This document shows positions 1 to 7,091 of a stretch of 28,700 nucleotides of DNA, in pieces. The notes beneath the pieces were generated by a model. That model worked only from the letters and a program-made list of their open reading frames with translations, was not told the origin of the DNA and did no database searches. Source of the DNA: CAYSLA01 sp964431685. Its GTDB lineage: Bacteria > Armatimonadota > UBA5829. A program made the translations under genes and the position numbers. Each line of letters begins with the position of its first letter. The stretch's first letter is position 1. Location of the stretch: NCBI GenBank assembly GCA_964431685.1, contig CAYSLA010000027.1, forward strand, positions 1 through 28,700, written 5' to 3'.

Positions 1-185
1 GGTGTCAGGACTGGTATAAGTCGTATCCTGGAAGCACAAGTCCGTTCGATTACACCAACAGCTATCGTGTCCTGCGGGGCGGTTGTTGGGGCAGCTACTA
101 CGACTACTACTACCGCTGTGCTGTCCGCGGCAACGGCGACCCGTACTACTATAACGACGCCGGCGGGTTTCGCTTAGCTCGCTAG
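1..185 (+). CDS. Formylglycine-generating enzyme (FGE-sulfatase) domain protein, C-terminal fragment
   Basis: Reading from base 3, an open frame runs to the TAG at 183-185; the 5' part lies outside the window. The visible 60 residues carry the hallmark C-terminal pattern of FGE/SUMF1-like domains: RVLRGGCW, then a tyrosine-rich loop, then RCAVRG, and finally GGFRLAR directly before the stop. In this family the RVxRGGSW...R...GFR segments form the end of the C-type-lectin-like FGE fold. True FGE oxidises a sulfatase cysteine to formylglycine, but many bacterial members are only fold relatives, so function cannot be told from this tail. Low-complexity TAC repeats here are coding (Tyr), not a microsatellite. 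A REP palindrome follows the stop after 13 bp. Confidence 0.85.
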   Translation, partial: CQDWYKSYPGSTSPFDYTNSYRVLRGGCWGSYYDYYYRCAVRGNGDPYYYNDAGGFRLAR

Positions 186-198
186 TCTCGCCCTTTGA

Positions 199-259
199 TG
201 TTTCGGGATTTCGGCATTCACTAGGCTATGAGGTCTGGTGAGTCCAAAATCCCGAAACA
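199..259. repeat. REP-like palindrome upstream of RAYT copy 1
   Basis: The left arm TGTTTCGGGATTT (199-211) and right arm AAATCCCGAAACA (247-259) are perfect 13-bp inverted repeats around a 35-bp centre. The same arms flank both transposase genes, the usual arrangement of REP sequences around their RAYT. The element starts 13 bp after the stop of the upstream gene, so it may also act as a transcript-end structure. Confidence 0.8.
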
Positions 260-295
260 ACGGGGGCTACTGCGGTGTGCGGCGGGGCCTGGTAG

Positions 296-838
296 GTGCG
301 CAGAATGAAATGGAAGAACATCGACGCGGGCGCTGGGTACTACTACATAACGGCGACATTGACCGAGTGGCTACCACTGCTCGTGCGGGATGACATCCGG
401 CGCGCGGTGTGCTACGAGATCAAGCTGGCACTGCGCCGCTGTGGAGCATCGGTGAGCGCGTTTGTGATAATGCCGGATCACTTACACATGGTCGTATACC
501 TGCCGGAGGGCGGTCAGATGCACGAGTTCTGCAAGTGCTGGCGGGGCCGTTCGGCCAGAATGATCATCGACATGCTGACGGTGCAGAACGATCGGGAATC
601 GCTGGATGTGATGGCGCGTCACGCAAACGGAGGCTGCAAGTATGCCGCCTGGAAAGAGCAGGTTCGCGCGCTGGCTATAACGAGAGACGCAACTTTGCAG
701 CAGAAGATTGACTATATTCATGCGAATCCGGTGCGGCGCGGGCTTGTGGACATTCCGGCAGATTGGCCGCATTCGAGTTTCAGCTGGTACGAGTGTGGGG
801 AGGCGGTTGCCTTGCCGGTCACCGCGCCTGCGGTGTAA
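296..838 (+). CDS. REP-associated tyrosine transposase (RAYT, Y1_Tnp family), copy 1
   Basis: A 180-residue protein of the IS200/TnpA-like HUH family that processes single-stranded REP hairpins. The HUH motif is visible as PDHLH at residues 60-64 (H62, H64) in the typical VIMPDHLHMVV context. The C-terminal signature KIDYIHANPVRRGLV includes Tyr140, the candidate nucleophile, in the usual RAYT position. A length near 180 residues is normal, so the gene looks intact. The frame opens with GTG at 296; an in-frame ATG at 305 is equally plausible and no strong ribosome-binding site separates them. REP palindromes lie on both sides. It is identical to the copy at 1205-1747, so duplication is recent or an assembly effect. 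Known RAYTs are domesticated and linked to REP spread; activity here is not shown. Confidence 0.92.
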   Translation: MRRMKWKNIDAGAGYYYITATLTEWLPLLVRDDIRRAVCYEIKLALRRCGASVSAFVIMPDHLHMVVYLPEGGQMHEFCKCWRGRSARMIIDMLTVQNDRESLDVMARHANGGCKYAAWKEQVRALAITRDATLQQKIDYIHANPVRRGLVDIPADWPHSSFSWYECGEAVALPVTAPAV

Positions 839-856
839 TGCAAACCGGTAGACAGA

Positions 857-957
857 TGTTTCGGGATTTCGGCATGCACTAAGCTGTGAGGTCTGATGTT
901 TCGGGATTTCGGCATCCACTAAGCTATGAGGTCTGATGAGTCCAAAATCCCGAAACA
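857..957. repeat. REP-like palindrome downstream of RAYT copy 1, with duplicated left half
   Basis: The left arm occurs twice in tandem, at 857-869 and 897-909, as part of a roughly 40-bp near-identical direct repeat. The matching right arm is at 945-957. A full hairpin can form from 897-957, and the 857-896 unit is an extra half element. The same arrangement recurs 909 bp later at 1766-1866. Confidence 0.78.
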
Positions 958-982
958 ACGGGCTCCCATTGCGTCACCGATT

Positions 983-1090
983 CTATCGTTTCTTCCCGGA
1001 ACGAAGCTCTTCGGCCAGCTCGTAGACAAACGAAGCCAGGTCACGTTCCTGTTCTTTGAGGTTGCGGACTTCGAGCAGGAGCATATCTTT
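983..1090 (-). pseudogene. Orphan 3' fragment of the neighbouring HTH/coiled-coil gene
   Basis: On the minus strand this reproduces the last 35 codons and stop of the gene at 1892-2506 (coiled-coil tail ending in ELRSGKKR). It has no start or N-terminal part of its own. It exists only because the 897-bp repeat carried the end of the neighbouring gene. It should not be annotated as a separate gene. Confidence 0.85.
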
Positions 1091-1105
1091 GATGTTTCGG
1101 GATTT
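1091..1105. repeat. Partial REP left arm at the junction of the two repeat copies
   Basis: GATGTTTCGGGATTT sits exactly between the two 897-bp copies and is followed at once by the complete REP of copy B (1106 onward). It is a third, solitary REP half and marks the point where the duplication was joined. Confidence 0.75.
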
Positions 1106-1107
1106 GA

Positions 1108-1168
1108 TGTTTCGGGATTTCGGCATTCACTAGGCTATGAGGTCTGGTGAGTCCAAAATCCCGAAACA
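1108..1168. repeat. REP-like palindrome upstream of RAYT copy 2
   Basis: Identical to 199-259: 13-bp perfect arms at 1108-1120 and 1156-1168 around a 35-bp centre. It lies 36 bp upstream of the second transposase start. Confidence 0.8.
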
Positions 1169-1204
1169 ACGGGGGCTACTGCGGTGTGCGGCGGGGCCTG
1201 GTAG

Positions 1205-1747
1205 GTGCGCAGAATGAAATGGAAGAACATCGACGCGGGCGCTGGGTACTACTACATAACGGCGACATTGACCGAGTGGCTACCACTGCTCGTGCGGGAT
1301 GACATCCGGCGCGCGGTGTGCTACGAGATCAAGCTGGCACTGCGCCGCTGTGGAGCATCGGTGAGCGCGTTTGTGATAATGCCGGATCACTTACACATGG
1401 TCGTATACCTGCCGGAGGGCGGTCAGATGCACGAGTTCTGCAAGTGCTGGCGGGGCCGTTCGGCCAGAATGATCATCGACATGCTGACGGTGCAGAACGA
1501 TCGGGAATCGCTGGATGTGATGGCGCGTCACGCAAACGGAGGCTGCAAGTATGCCGCCTGGAAAGAGCAGGTTCGCGCGCTGGCTATAACGAGAGACGCA
1601 ACTTTGCAGCAGAAGATTGACTATATTCATGCGAATCCGGTGCGGCGCGGGCTTGTGGACATTCCGGCAGATTGGCCGCATTCGAGTTTCAGCTGGTACG
1701 AGTGTGGGGAGGCGGTTGCCTTGCCGGTCACCGCGCCTGCGGTGTAA
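1205..1747 (+). CDS. REP-associated tyrosine transposase (RAYT, Y1_Tnp family), copy 2
   Basis: The protein is identical to the one encoded at 296-838: 180 residues, HUH motif H62-L63-H64, and the YIHANPVRRGLV signature with candidate nucleophile Tyr140. The frame opens with GTG, and an in-frame ATG lies three codons later. The copy is bounded by REP palindromes at 1108-1168 and 1766-1866. Immediately beyond the right REP the sequence runs into the intact minus-strand gene at 1892-2506, so this copy probably represents the original insertion. Two adjacent identical RAYT genes are unusual, because RAYTs are normally single-copy and do not self-transpose like insertion sequences. A segmental tandem duplication is the simplest explanation. 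Confidence 0.92.
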   Translation: MRRMKWKNIDAGAGYYYITATLTEWLPLLVRDDIRRAVCYEIKLALRRCGASVSAFVIMPDHLHMVVYLPEGGQMHEFCKCWRGRSARMIIDMLTVQNDRESLDVMARHANGGCKYAAWKEQVRALAITRDATLQQKIDYIHANPVRRGLVDIPADWPHSSFSWYECGEAVALPVTAPAV

Positions 1748-1765
1748 TGCAAACCGGTAGACAGA

Positions 1766-1866
1766 TGTTTCGGGATTTCGGCATGCACTAAGCTGTGAGG
1801 TCTGATGTTTCGGGATTTCGGCATCCACTAAGCTATGAGGTCTGATGAGTCCAAAATCCCGAAACA
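1766..1866. repeat. REP-like palindrome downstream of RAYT copy 2, with duplicated left half
   Basis: Same structure as 857-957: left arms at 1766-1778 and 1806-1818, right arm at 1854-1866. It lies between the convergent ends of the transposase and the minus-strand gene at 1892-2506, where a bidirectional transcript-end hairpin would be useful. Confidence 0.78.
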
Positions 1867-1891
1867 ACGGGCTCCCATTGCGTCACCGATT

Positions 1892-2506
1892 CTATCGTTT
1901 CTTCCCGGAACGAAGCTCTTCGGCCAGCTCGTAGACAAACGAAGCCAGGTCACGTTCCTGTTCTTTGAGGTTGCGGACTTCGAGCAGGAGCATATCTTTC
2001 ATCTGCTGGAGGATTTTGCCTTGCGTGCCTCGCAGCTCGGCAACCTCCGTGCGCAGATCATCAACTGATTCGGCCATATTGGTTGTGGCCATTGCCTTTG
2101 CGGCAGTTTCGAGGGCGTCTGAGTCGATTGCGGTATCTTCCTGAAAGCGCTTGACTGAAGAGCGGCTGAAGAGGCGTCGGATGCCGCCGTCGGAGTTCCT
2201 CACCTGAATCGAGTCGAGCCCGACTGTCAGAACGAGTCTGCGCATTGCCTCATCAGACAGAGCGAGCATCGCCTTCACTTCAGCGTACTCCAGCGAGTAG
2301 TCGCCCACGCCCGCTCCGCCGTCGATTTCGGGGAAGACGACACCTGCCGAGTCCACATCCTCTTGTGTCTGAGGCTCACCGTTGAACCCGGCGGCTTTCC
2401 ACTCCTCACGCAGGCGTACTATTCCCGACGGAACACCGCTTTCGCTGCCTATATTCTCCGGCTCTTCTGTTGGAGCCGCATTGTCTTGTGATGTATCTAT
2501 ACTCAT
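1892..2506 (-). CDS. Predicted MerR/excisionase-like helix-turn-helix protein with C-terminal coiled coil
   Basis: A 204-residue protein of unknown function. Residues about 1-65 are acidic and low in order. Residues about 70-123 (YAEVKAMLALSDEAMRRLV ... GIRRLFSRSSVKRF) match the pattern of MerR/excisionase-type winged helix-turn-helix domains, where a helix-turn-helix is followed by a basic wing and an F-S-x-x-x-V-x-x-F motif. Residues about 145-200 have heptad-like Leu/Val/Met spacing and look like a coiled coil, so dimerisation is likely. I chose ATG at 2506; an in-frame TTG at 2521 would add five residues and neither has a convincing ribosome-binding site. The last 108 bp are duplicated at 983-1090. 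The gene is divergent from the lipoprotein-like gene at 2740. A DNA-binding role is inferred from pattern only. Confidence 0.6.
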   Translation of the reverse strand: MSIDTSQDNAAPTEEPENIGSESGVPSGIVRLREEWKAAGFNGEPQTQEDVDSAGVVFPEIDGGAGVGDYSLEYAEVKAMLALSDEAMRRLVLTVGLDSIQVRNSDGGIRRLFSRSSVKRFQEDTAIDSDALETAAKAMATTNMAESVDDLRTEVAELRGTQGKILQQMKDMLLLEVRNLKEQERDLASFVYELAEELRSGKKR

Positions 2507-2662
2507 AACGCCATCTACCAATTCATTATGGACAACGCTAACTCCTTCTTCAGTTCACATTCCGGTACCCTAATCACTCGCATACAACATTGCGGTCATA
2601 GAGGACACGACTTGCCGTCTCATACGGAAGGGGCGCGGTGCGGTTGTGTTCTTGCTACACAC

Positions 2663-2691
2663 TTGTAATACGCCCTCGCGCTCGCTACAAT
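2663..2691 (+). promoter_or_regulatory. Candidate sigma70-type promoter for the lipoprotein-like gene
   Basis: TTGTAA (2663-2668) and TACAAT (2686-2691) are separated by 17 bp, a good fit to -35/-10 consensus. Initiation near 2698 would lie downstream of the first possible in-frame codons of the following gene, supporting the internal ATG at 2740 as its real start. Confidence 0.5.
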
Positions 2692-2701
2692 GGACCTATC
2701 G

Positions 2702-2718
2702 AGTCAATCGCATTGACT
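2702..2718. promoter_or_regulatory. Perfect 7-bp inverted repeat, candidate operator
   Basis: AGTCAAT-CGC-ATTGACT is a perfect dyad just downstream of the candidate -10 box, in the position expected for a repressor site. The adjacent divergent HTH gene is an obvious but unproven candidate regulator. Confidence 0.4.
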
Positions 2719-2739
2719 GAAACAATTGGAGGAATGAAG

Positions 2740-4725
2740 ATGCAATGGTTGCGCTTTTATAGGTATCTTGTCGCCGGGCTGGTGCTTGCCTGGACGTTCG
2801 TCGGCTGCACAACCGCTCTCGGGGTGAGGGAAAGTACCTACGTAAGGACTAGTTCGGCGCTATACCTGGATGGAACATTCTGTGGACTGCTCAACAGCGT
2901 CGGTGGAGGCGGGGTCTTCGCTGATGTCGTCGAGGAGCCTGGCGGTCCGACCTACTTCGCAAAGAAGCATATAGGCCGACCGAGATACGAGGCTCTTGAC
3001 ATTCAGGTAGGCTTCTCTATGTCCGGAGCGCTTTATGGTTGGATCGCTGATTTCTGGACCATGAAAAACCCTCGCAAATCGGGCAGCGTGGCGATACTGA
3101 ACCACGACTTCACCGCCCAATCGCAGCTCGACTTCCAAAATGCCATGATAGTTGAGACCACCATACCGGCCTGCGGCAGCGACAGCAAGGAGCCATCATA
3201 CATTGCCCTGAAGATACTTCCGGAGCACATTGCCTCAGCTACTCCGGCCGTCAGTCCCACGACCGACCTTTCGACCCGCAAGAAGATTTGGCTGCCATCG
3301 GACTTTCGTCTCAGCATAGACGGGCTGGATTGCAGCCGAATTAGCCGGATTGACTCCTTCACCGTGACGCAGGGGATTGTTGCCGACGACTTTGGTGATG
3401 TCAAGAGTCCCGCAAGCGCATCGGGAAAGCTGGGGTTCCCCAACCTGAGGATCACCCTTGCTGAGGCGACTTCTGGAACCTGGCAAGCGTGGCACAAGGA
3501 CTTTGTCATTGATGGCAACAACGATGAGGCAAAAGAGAGAAATGGCAGTCTGGTATTCTTGTCTCGCGATTTGAGGGAGGAGTTGGGACGCATCAGTTTC
3601 TACAATCTGGGCATTGTTCGCTGCGTGCCCGAAAGGGCCGAGATGAATATGGACACGGCCCGTCAGGTCATCGCCGAACTCTATTGCGAACGGATGGAGT
3701 TCGTATGCCCCGGTGAGACCGTTGCCGACACTGCGCCCGCGACCGCCACCGATCCACCGACCGGGCTGCGCGTGGACGGCACCAGAATCCCGGATTCGGG
3801 CCTCGCGACAAGGCCAGTCCGAACACTGCCTGGCGCCGTTGATGCTTCGCTCTCTGCGGTGCATATCTTCGGCGGCGAAAAGGGGCTCGAATTCGGTTTG
3901 GCTGGCCTTGACTTCACGATCACAAGGGAGACCTCCGGAGAGCAGGCTTACATACCCAGCGCCAAGAGCAAGCTGATGCTGGTTCGCTACACGATGCGCA
4001 ATCTTGGTGACACGGAGAAAAGGGTGGACCGCAACACGCTCAAGTTTGTTGTGACTGATTCGACGGGCGTCAATCACGACTTCAGCGGGGTGAGTGTCGG
4101 CAGCGAAAAGCAAAGACTCGAGACTTCGCTTCTGCCGGACCAAAGTCTGGAGTGCTGCGCGACAATCATAATACCTGCGCGCGTTGACGCCGCGACTCTG
4201 ATTGTTACCTCCCCTTTGGATCGAGCGGGCAAACGGTATGATGTGGCGGGCAAGATTGGTCTGATCGAGCCATACGCGATTGACCTCACCGTGGGCGAGG
4301 GCCGTAAGTTCGCTGCGCTTTCCGAAGTGCAGGTCGAGAAGGGTGAGTACTACCCGATGAAGCAGCTTGACTACAGGGTTGATGCTGCCGCTTATGGCGA
4401 CCTTCCCAAACTGGGGACTGAACCGATCAAGGGCACACGTTGTCTACTAATAGGCTTTACCGTGCGCAACGCGCTGCCGACGGAGGTTCGCTACGAAGCC
4501 AACACGTTCAGGCCGGTGTTGATGATGTCAGACGGCTCGACTGTCACTTGGAACCGGCGTCTGCTTTCGTCAAGAGCAGACGAAGCCATATCAGGCCCTC
4601 TCGCTCCCGGCGCCGAGATTGGCATGCGCCTGTTTTTTGAGGTTCCCATCAGCGAAGAAGTGAAGCCTGTGTCATTACAAATGGCGGAAGGCGACAGCCG
4701 GATATATGCGCTGCTGCTCGATTGA
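2740..4725 (+). CDS. Lipoprotein-like protein with duplicated tail-tube-like lobes and two DUF4352-like domains
   Basis: I chose ATG 2740 (661 residues) because GGAGG at 2728-2732 lies 7 bp upstream; ATG 2734 would leave only 1 bp. The N-terminus has basic residues, a hydrophobic stretch and FVGC at 20-23, an imperfect lipobox with candidate lipidated Cys23. Residues about 60-165 and 184-322 look like two related lobes (KHIGRPRYE, GSVAIL; FRLSIDGLD, NGSLVFLS, ISFYNLGI) reminiscent of the T4-type phage tail-tube (gp19-like) fold used in contractile systems. Residues about 373-515 and 520-661 resemble the telokin-like Ig domains of DUF4352 proteins, each with a partner-strand pattern such as MLVRYTMRNLGD and CLLIGFTVRN. 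Fold assignments are by motif impression only. It may be an envelope-anchored structural or sensor protein. The next gene lies 69 bp downstream. Confidence 0.6.
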   Translation: MQWLRFYRYLVAGLVLAWTFVGCTTALGVRESTYVRTSSALYLDGTFCGLLNSVGGGGVFADVVEEPGGPTYFAKKHIGRPRYEALDIQVGFSMSGALYGWIADFWTMKNPRKSGSVAILNHDFTAQSQLDFQNAMIVETTIPACGSDSKEPSYIALKILPEHIASATPAVSPTTDLSTRKKIWLPSDFRLSIDGLDCSRISRIDSFTVTQGIVADDFGDVKSPASASGKLGFPNLRITLAEATSGTWQAWHKDFVIDGNNDEAKERNGSLVFLSRDLREELGRISFYNLGIVRCVPERAEMNMDTARQVIAELYCERMEFVCPGETVADTAPATATDPPTGLRVDGTRIPDSGLATRPVRTLPGAVDASLSAVHIFGGEKGLEFGLAGLDFTITRETSGEQAYIPSAKSKLMLVRYTMRNLGDTEKRVDRNTLKFVVTDSTGVNHDFSGVSVGSEKQRLETSLLPDQSLECCATIIIPARVDAATLIVTSPLDRAGKRYDVAGKIGLIEPYAIDLTVGEGRKFAALSEVQVEKGEYYPMKQLDYRVDAAAYGDLPKLGTEPIKGTRCLLIGFTVRNALPTEVRYEANTFRPVLMMSDGSTVTWNRRLLSSRADEAISGPLAPGAEIGMRLFFEVPISEEVKPVSLQMAEGDSRIYALLLD

Positions 4726-4794
4726 GCGTGCCTGTCCGCATAGGGCGAAACCCGCACTGCCCGCCGCTGGCTCGAAACTCGGCATGCGTGTGGA

Positions 4795-5763
4795 ATGATG
4801 TATTTGGCAACGGACACAGTTGGGTCGACCGCGGCAATGCGAGGTCTGTGTAATGGCTGTCCACTCGTGGTGACAGGGTCGGAAGATAGAACGGAATATG
4901 GCCTGAGACCGCCTTCTGAAAGCCGTCTGAGCAGGTGGTTGGCCTGGCACCACAGGCCAGTCCACTGGGTCCTCGTGCTTGCCGCCACCGTGCTGATCAT
5001 CCCTTTACTGCCACAGCACGTATCTTTCGAGTCACCAGCCCCGAAGCCAGCGGCCACGCCTTCTTCCACGGTCGCCGCGCCGGCGAAATCTCCTCCGGAC
5101 CCGAATCATCCGCCCCACGGCGTCAAGGTCTGGCTCGCCAAGTACAAGGGCAGAACGTTTCGCATTACTCAGCTCCCACGCTGCGAGCACCTTGAGACGG
5201 TCTTCACCTATGACCCCACCGGCGAGACGCTTGCCTCGGCCCGCAAGCGCGTAGGCGGCATCGCCGGACTGTCGGGCAGTTTCCATCATCCACAGTCAAT
5301 GTATCTTGCGGACTTCTTTCAGATTGACGGTGCAGTGCTCTCCGCGGCCACTACCGGACGGGCCGTCGTCGTAGTCTGGCCCAGCGGTCTGCTGGATATC
5401 ACGCGAGACTACGCCAAGGTAATTCGGGTCCCCGGGGTTCACGGTATGGCTCTCGGACAGCAACTGCATCCATTTACCTACGATCGTTTCACGAAAGCGT
5501 TTATGAATCAGGTAACGGACCGCATGTCAATAGGCATCAATCAGCGGTTCATATACATTGTGCAGGGCAAGAGCGACATATGGCGGCTCGCGGCTTTCTA
5601 TCGGGATCAACTGCCAGTGAGGATTGCCGTCAACTCCGACGGCGGCCACGTCGTGAGAGGGCGTGCCCCTGTGCACATTGTGTTTCGGTGGAGGGAAAAG
5701 AAAGCGAAGCCGCAGATTCCGGGCGCCACTCCGGTGGTAAAGCCCCTGACCGGACGTCCATAG
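4795..5763 (+). CDS. Membrane-anchored protein, possibly phosphodiester glycosidase (NAGPA/DUF2233-like)
   Basis: 322 residues. One hydrophobic segment at about 57-73 (VHWVLVLAATVLIIPLL) follows a 55-residue N-terminal stretch, and a Pro/Ala/Ser-rich linker (about 80-105) leads to a soluble domain, so a type II membrane anchor is likely. The domain has GIAGLSGSFHHPQS followed by FFQIDGAVLS, then SIGINQRFIYIV and AVNSDGGHVV near the C-terminus. This order resembles NAGPA/DUF2233 phosphodiester glycosidases (N-G-x-F, later R-x-A-I-G and L-D-G-G), but the motifs are degraded: NSDGG replaces the usual NLDGG. Function is therefore uncertain. The start is also uncertain: ATG 4795 or 4798, with only a weak GGA nearby. 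The true start may be closer to the membrane segment. Confidence 0.55.
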   Translation: MMYLATDTVGSTAAMRGLCNGCPLVVTGSEDRTEYGLRPPSESRLSRWLAWHHRPVHWVLVLAATVLIIPLLPQHVSFESPAPKPAATPSSTVAAPAKSPPDPNHPPHGVKVWLAKYKGRTFRITQLPRCEHLETVFTYDPTGETLASARKRVGGIAGLSGSFHHPQSMYLADFFQIDGAVLSAATTGRAVVVVWPSGLLDITRDYAKVIRVPGVHGMALGQQLHPFTYDRFTKAFMNQVTDRMSIGINQRFIYIVQGKSDIWRLAAFYRDQLPVRIAVNSDGGHVVRGRAPVHIVFRWREKKAKPQIPGATPVVKPLTGRP

Positions 5764-5943
5764 GAAACCGGCCCAACGGCAACGTCACCCTGGACCATGG
5801 CCTCGACTCTGGGCGTTCCACCTCACTTCGGATCTACCTGGGCACCGCGACGCAATCTCCAAGCCGCCTTGCCCGTAGGACGACACGCCGCTGCTGCCGC
5901 ACACGGCACACCGCCGCAAACGCATTTGGGCCAGAAAAATGAC

Positions 5944-5971
5944 TTGACAAATCTCAACAATCTGCTATACT
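5944..5971 (+). promoter_or_regulatory. Promoter P1 of the plus-strand glycan operon
   Basis: TTGACA (5944-5949, perfect) and TATACT (5966-5971) with a 16-bp spacer. It lies in the 317-bp gene-free region 5764-6080; nothing else was recognised there. It is followed at a fixed distance by the TATACGACTAT operator also found twice before the regulator gene. A leader of about 100 nt precedes the first gene. Confidence 0.75.
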
Positions 5972-5974
5972 GCA

Positions 5975-5990
5975 CATATACGACTATATG
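5975..5990. promoter_or_regulatory. Operator O1 (core TATACGACTAT), downstream of P1
   Basis: The core TATACGACTAT is at 5977-5987, starting six bases after the end of the -10 box, so it covers the expected start of transcription. Here it expands to a perfect dyad CATATA-CGAC-TATATG (5975-5990). The same core at the same spacing occurs at 27489-27499 and 27614-27624. Likely bound by the GntR/LacI-type regulator at 27667; that link is inference. Confidence 0.7.
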
Positions 5991-6080
5991 CGTTTTTTGG
6001 CACCTGGTCGGAAAGAACGTTGCGGTTACGCCCCGAGCTGTGAGGGACGTTTCCAGAGAAGGAACTGACTAGCCGCGATT

Positions 6081-7016
6081 ATGAGAAACACCAGAGACAA
6101 CACGCTGAAGGCGATACGCTATGACAACCCGGCTTGGGTGCCGGTCTTTGACGGGACCGTCTGGGAAGCAGTCGAGCTTGGAGGCAACTTCAAGTATGAG
6201 ACCTGGACCGACGACTGGGGCACGGTGTGGCGCACAAGCATCGACGGGCTTGTTCCTACCGACGTTCTCCACCCGTTGGCGGACATAAAGAGCCTGGACG
6301 ACTACAAGTGGCCTGACCCCTGGAATCTCACCTGGACCGACGATGACCAGCGGCGGTTTGACTCAATTGACCGAGAGCACAAGCTGGTCGGGGGCTTGCA
6401 CGTGAAGTTTGTGTGCGAGAGGCTGTGCTGCCTGATGGGGATGGATAACTTCATGCTCGCAATGTATGAAGATCCGGACAGGTTGCAGGTTCTGATCGAC
6501 GGCATAGTAGACTACAACGTTGTGTGCTTCAGAAGGCTGCTCGATCTGGGAATTGACCTTCTCCACGTCAGTGAGGACCTGGGAACCCAGAATGCTCTGA
6601 TGATGTCTCCGGAGATGTTCAGGAAGTACTTTGTGCCCGCCTACGAGCGATGCTTCGAAGAACCCCTCTCTCGCGGGGCAATCATAGACTTTCATTCTTG
6701 CGGCGCGGTGGAGGAGATTGTCCCTGATCTCGTGGCAGTCGGAGTAGGGATTCTCAACCCGGTGCAGGCCAGAGCCAATGACCAGCGCTTAGTAAAATCA
6801 CAAGTTACTGGCAAGACGGCTCTTCTTGGTGGAATCGACTCAACCATTGTTCTGACGGGCACTCCTGGTGACGTAAAACGAGAAGTGCACCGTGCATTCG
6901 ATGTTCTGAAACCGGGCGGGGGCTGGCTTGCCGGCCCTGATCAGGTCATAGAGGGTGCTCCAGAAGATAACGTTAAGACGCTTTGGGACACTTGCTGGGA
7001 ATTGTCTCAGCAATGA
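6081..7016 (+). CDS. Uroporphyrinogen decarboxylase-like (UroD/MtaA/CmuA superfamily) protein, first copy
   Basis: 311 residues, no signal peptide, a cytoplasmic TIM-barrel family. Recognised from the superfamily layout: N-terminal RDNTLKAIRYDNPAWVPVF, central DLLHVSEDLGTQNALMMSPEMFRKYFVP, HSCGAVEEIVPDLVAVGVGILNPVQ, and LLGGIDS near the end. The H205-x-C207 pair matches the first two zinc ligands known for MtaA-type corrinoid methyltransferases; the third, C-terminal cysteine seems replaced (LAGPDQ where the second copy has SGHC). It is too divergent and in the wrong context for haem synthesis. ATG 6081 is the first start after an in-frame stop. It opens the operon behind P1/O1 and is followed after 75 bp by the large secreted protein. 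A methyl-transfer or C-C lyase-like role on a glycan-derived compound is speculation. Confidence 0.85.
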   Translation: MRNTRDNTLKAIRYDNPAWVPVFDGTVWEAVELGGNFKYETWTDDWGTVWRTSIDGLVPTDVLHPLADIKSLDDYKWPDPWNLTWTDDDQRRFDSIDREHKLVGGLHVKFVCERLCCLMGMDNFMLAMYEDPDRLQVLIDGIVDYNVVCFRRLLDLGIDLLHVSEDLGTQNALMMSPEMFRKYFVPAYERCFEEPLSRGAIIDFHSCGAVEEIVPDLVAVGVGILNPVQARANDQRLVKSQVTGKTALLGGIDSTIVLTGTPGDVKREVHRAFDVLKPGGGWLAGPDQVIEGAPEDNVKTLWDTCWELSQQ

Positions 7017-7091
7017 AGCCGCGTGCCGGCCTCCCTGGCGTCGGCGTTCGTAACGGACTCCTTGTCAAGTCGAACAGGATGGTATGAATCA

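Larger units (their letters stand above)
194..1090. repeat. 897-bp direct repeat, copy A (REP-RAYT module plus 3' end of a neighbouring gene)
   Basis: Bases 194-1090 recur at 1103-1999 with a constant offset of 909 bp; no mismatch was seen in the parts compared by eye, and the encoded transposases are identical. The unit contains an upstream REP, the RAYT gene, a downstream REP with a duplicated half, and 108 bp of the end of the minus-strand gene that lies intact next to copy B. The 12 bp between the copies (1091-1102) is an extra piece of REP left arm. The boundaries are the first mismatches on each side (193 against 1102, and 1091 against 2000). Confidence 0.9.
1103..1999. repeat. 897-bp direct repeat, copy B
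   Basis: Second copy of the unit described for 194-1090. Its right end merges without interruption into the intact minus-strand gene at 1892-2506, so copy B is probably in the ancestral position and copy A is the added one. This reading is an inference from continuity of the host gene. Confidence 0.9.

Noticed and set aside
90..120. TAC-rich stretch that looks like a microsatellite
   Set aside because: It is in frame and encodes the Tyr-rich loop of an FGE-like domain.
926..1150. Short open frame across the REP and repeat junction
   Set aside because: It translates REP arms and the antisense of a gene fragment; not a plausible protein.
194..1999. CRISPR-like array of repeated palindromes
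   Set aside because: The repeats are REPs flanking identical transposase genes; no regular short repeats with unique spacers.
2638..2739. Upstream start of the lipoprotein-like gene
   Set aside because: It precedes the promoter; the export signal begins at 2740.
3235..4143. 302-codon open frame on the minus strand
   Set aside because: Shadow of the lipoprotein-like gene; no recognisable domains or ribosome site.
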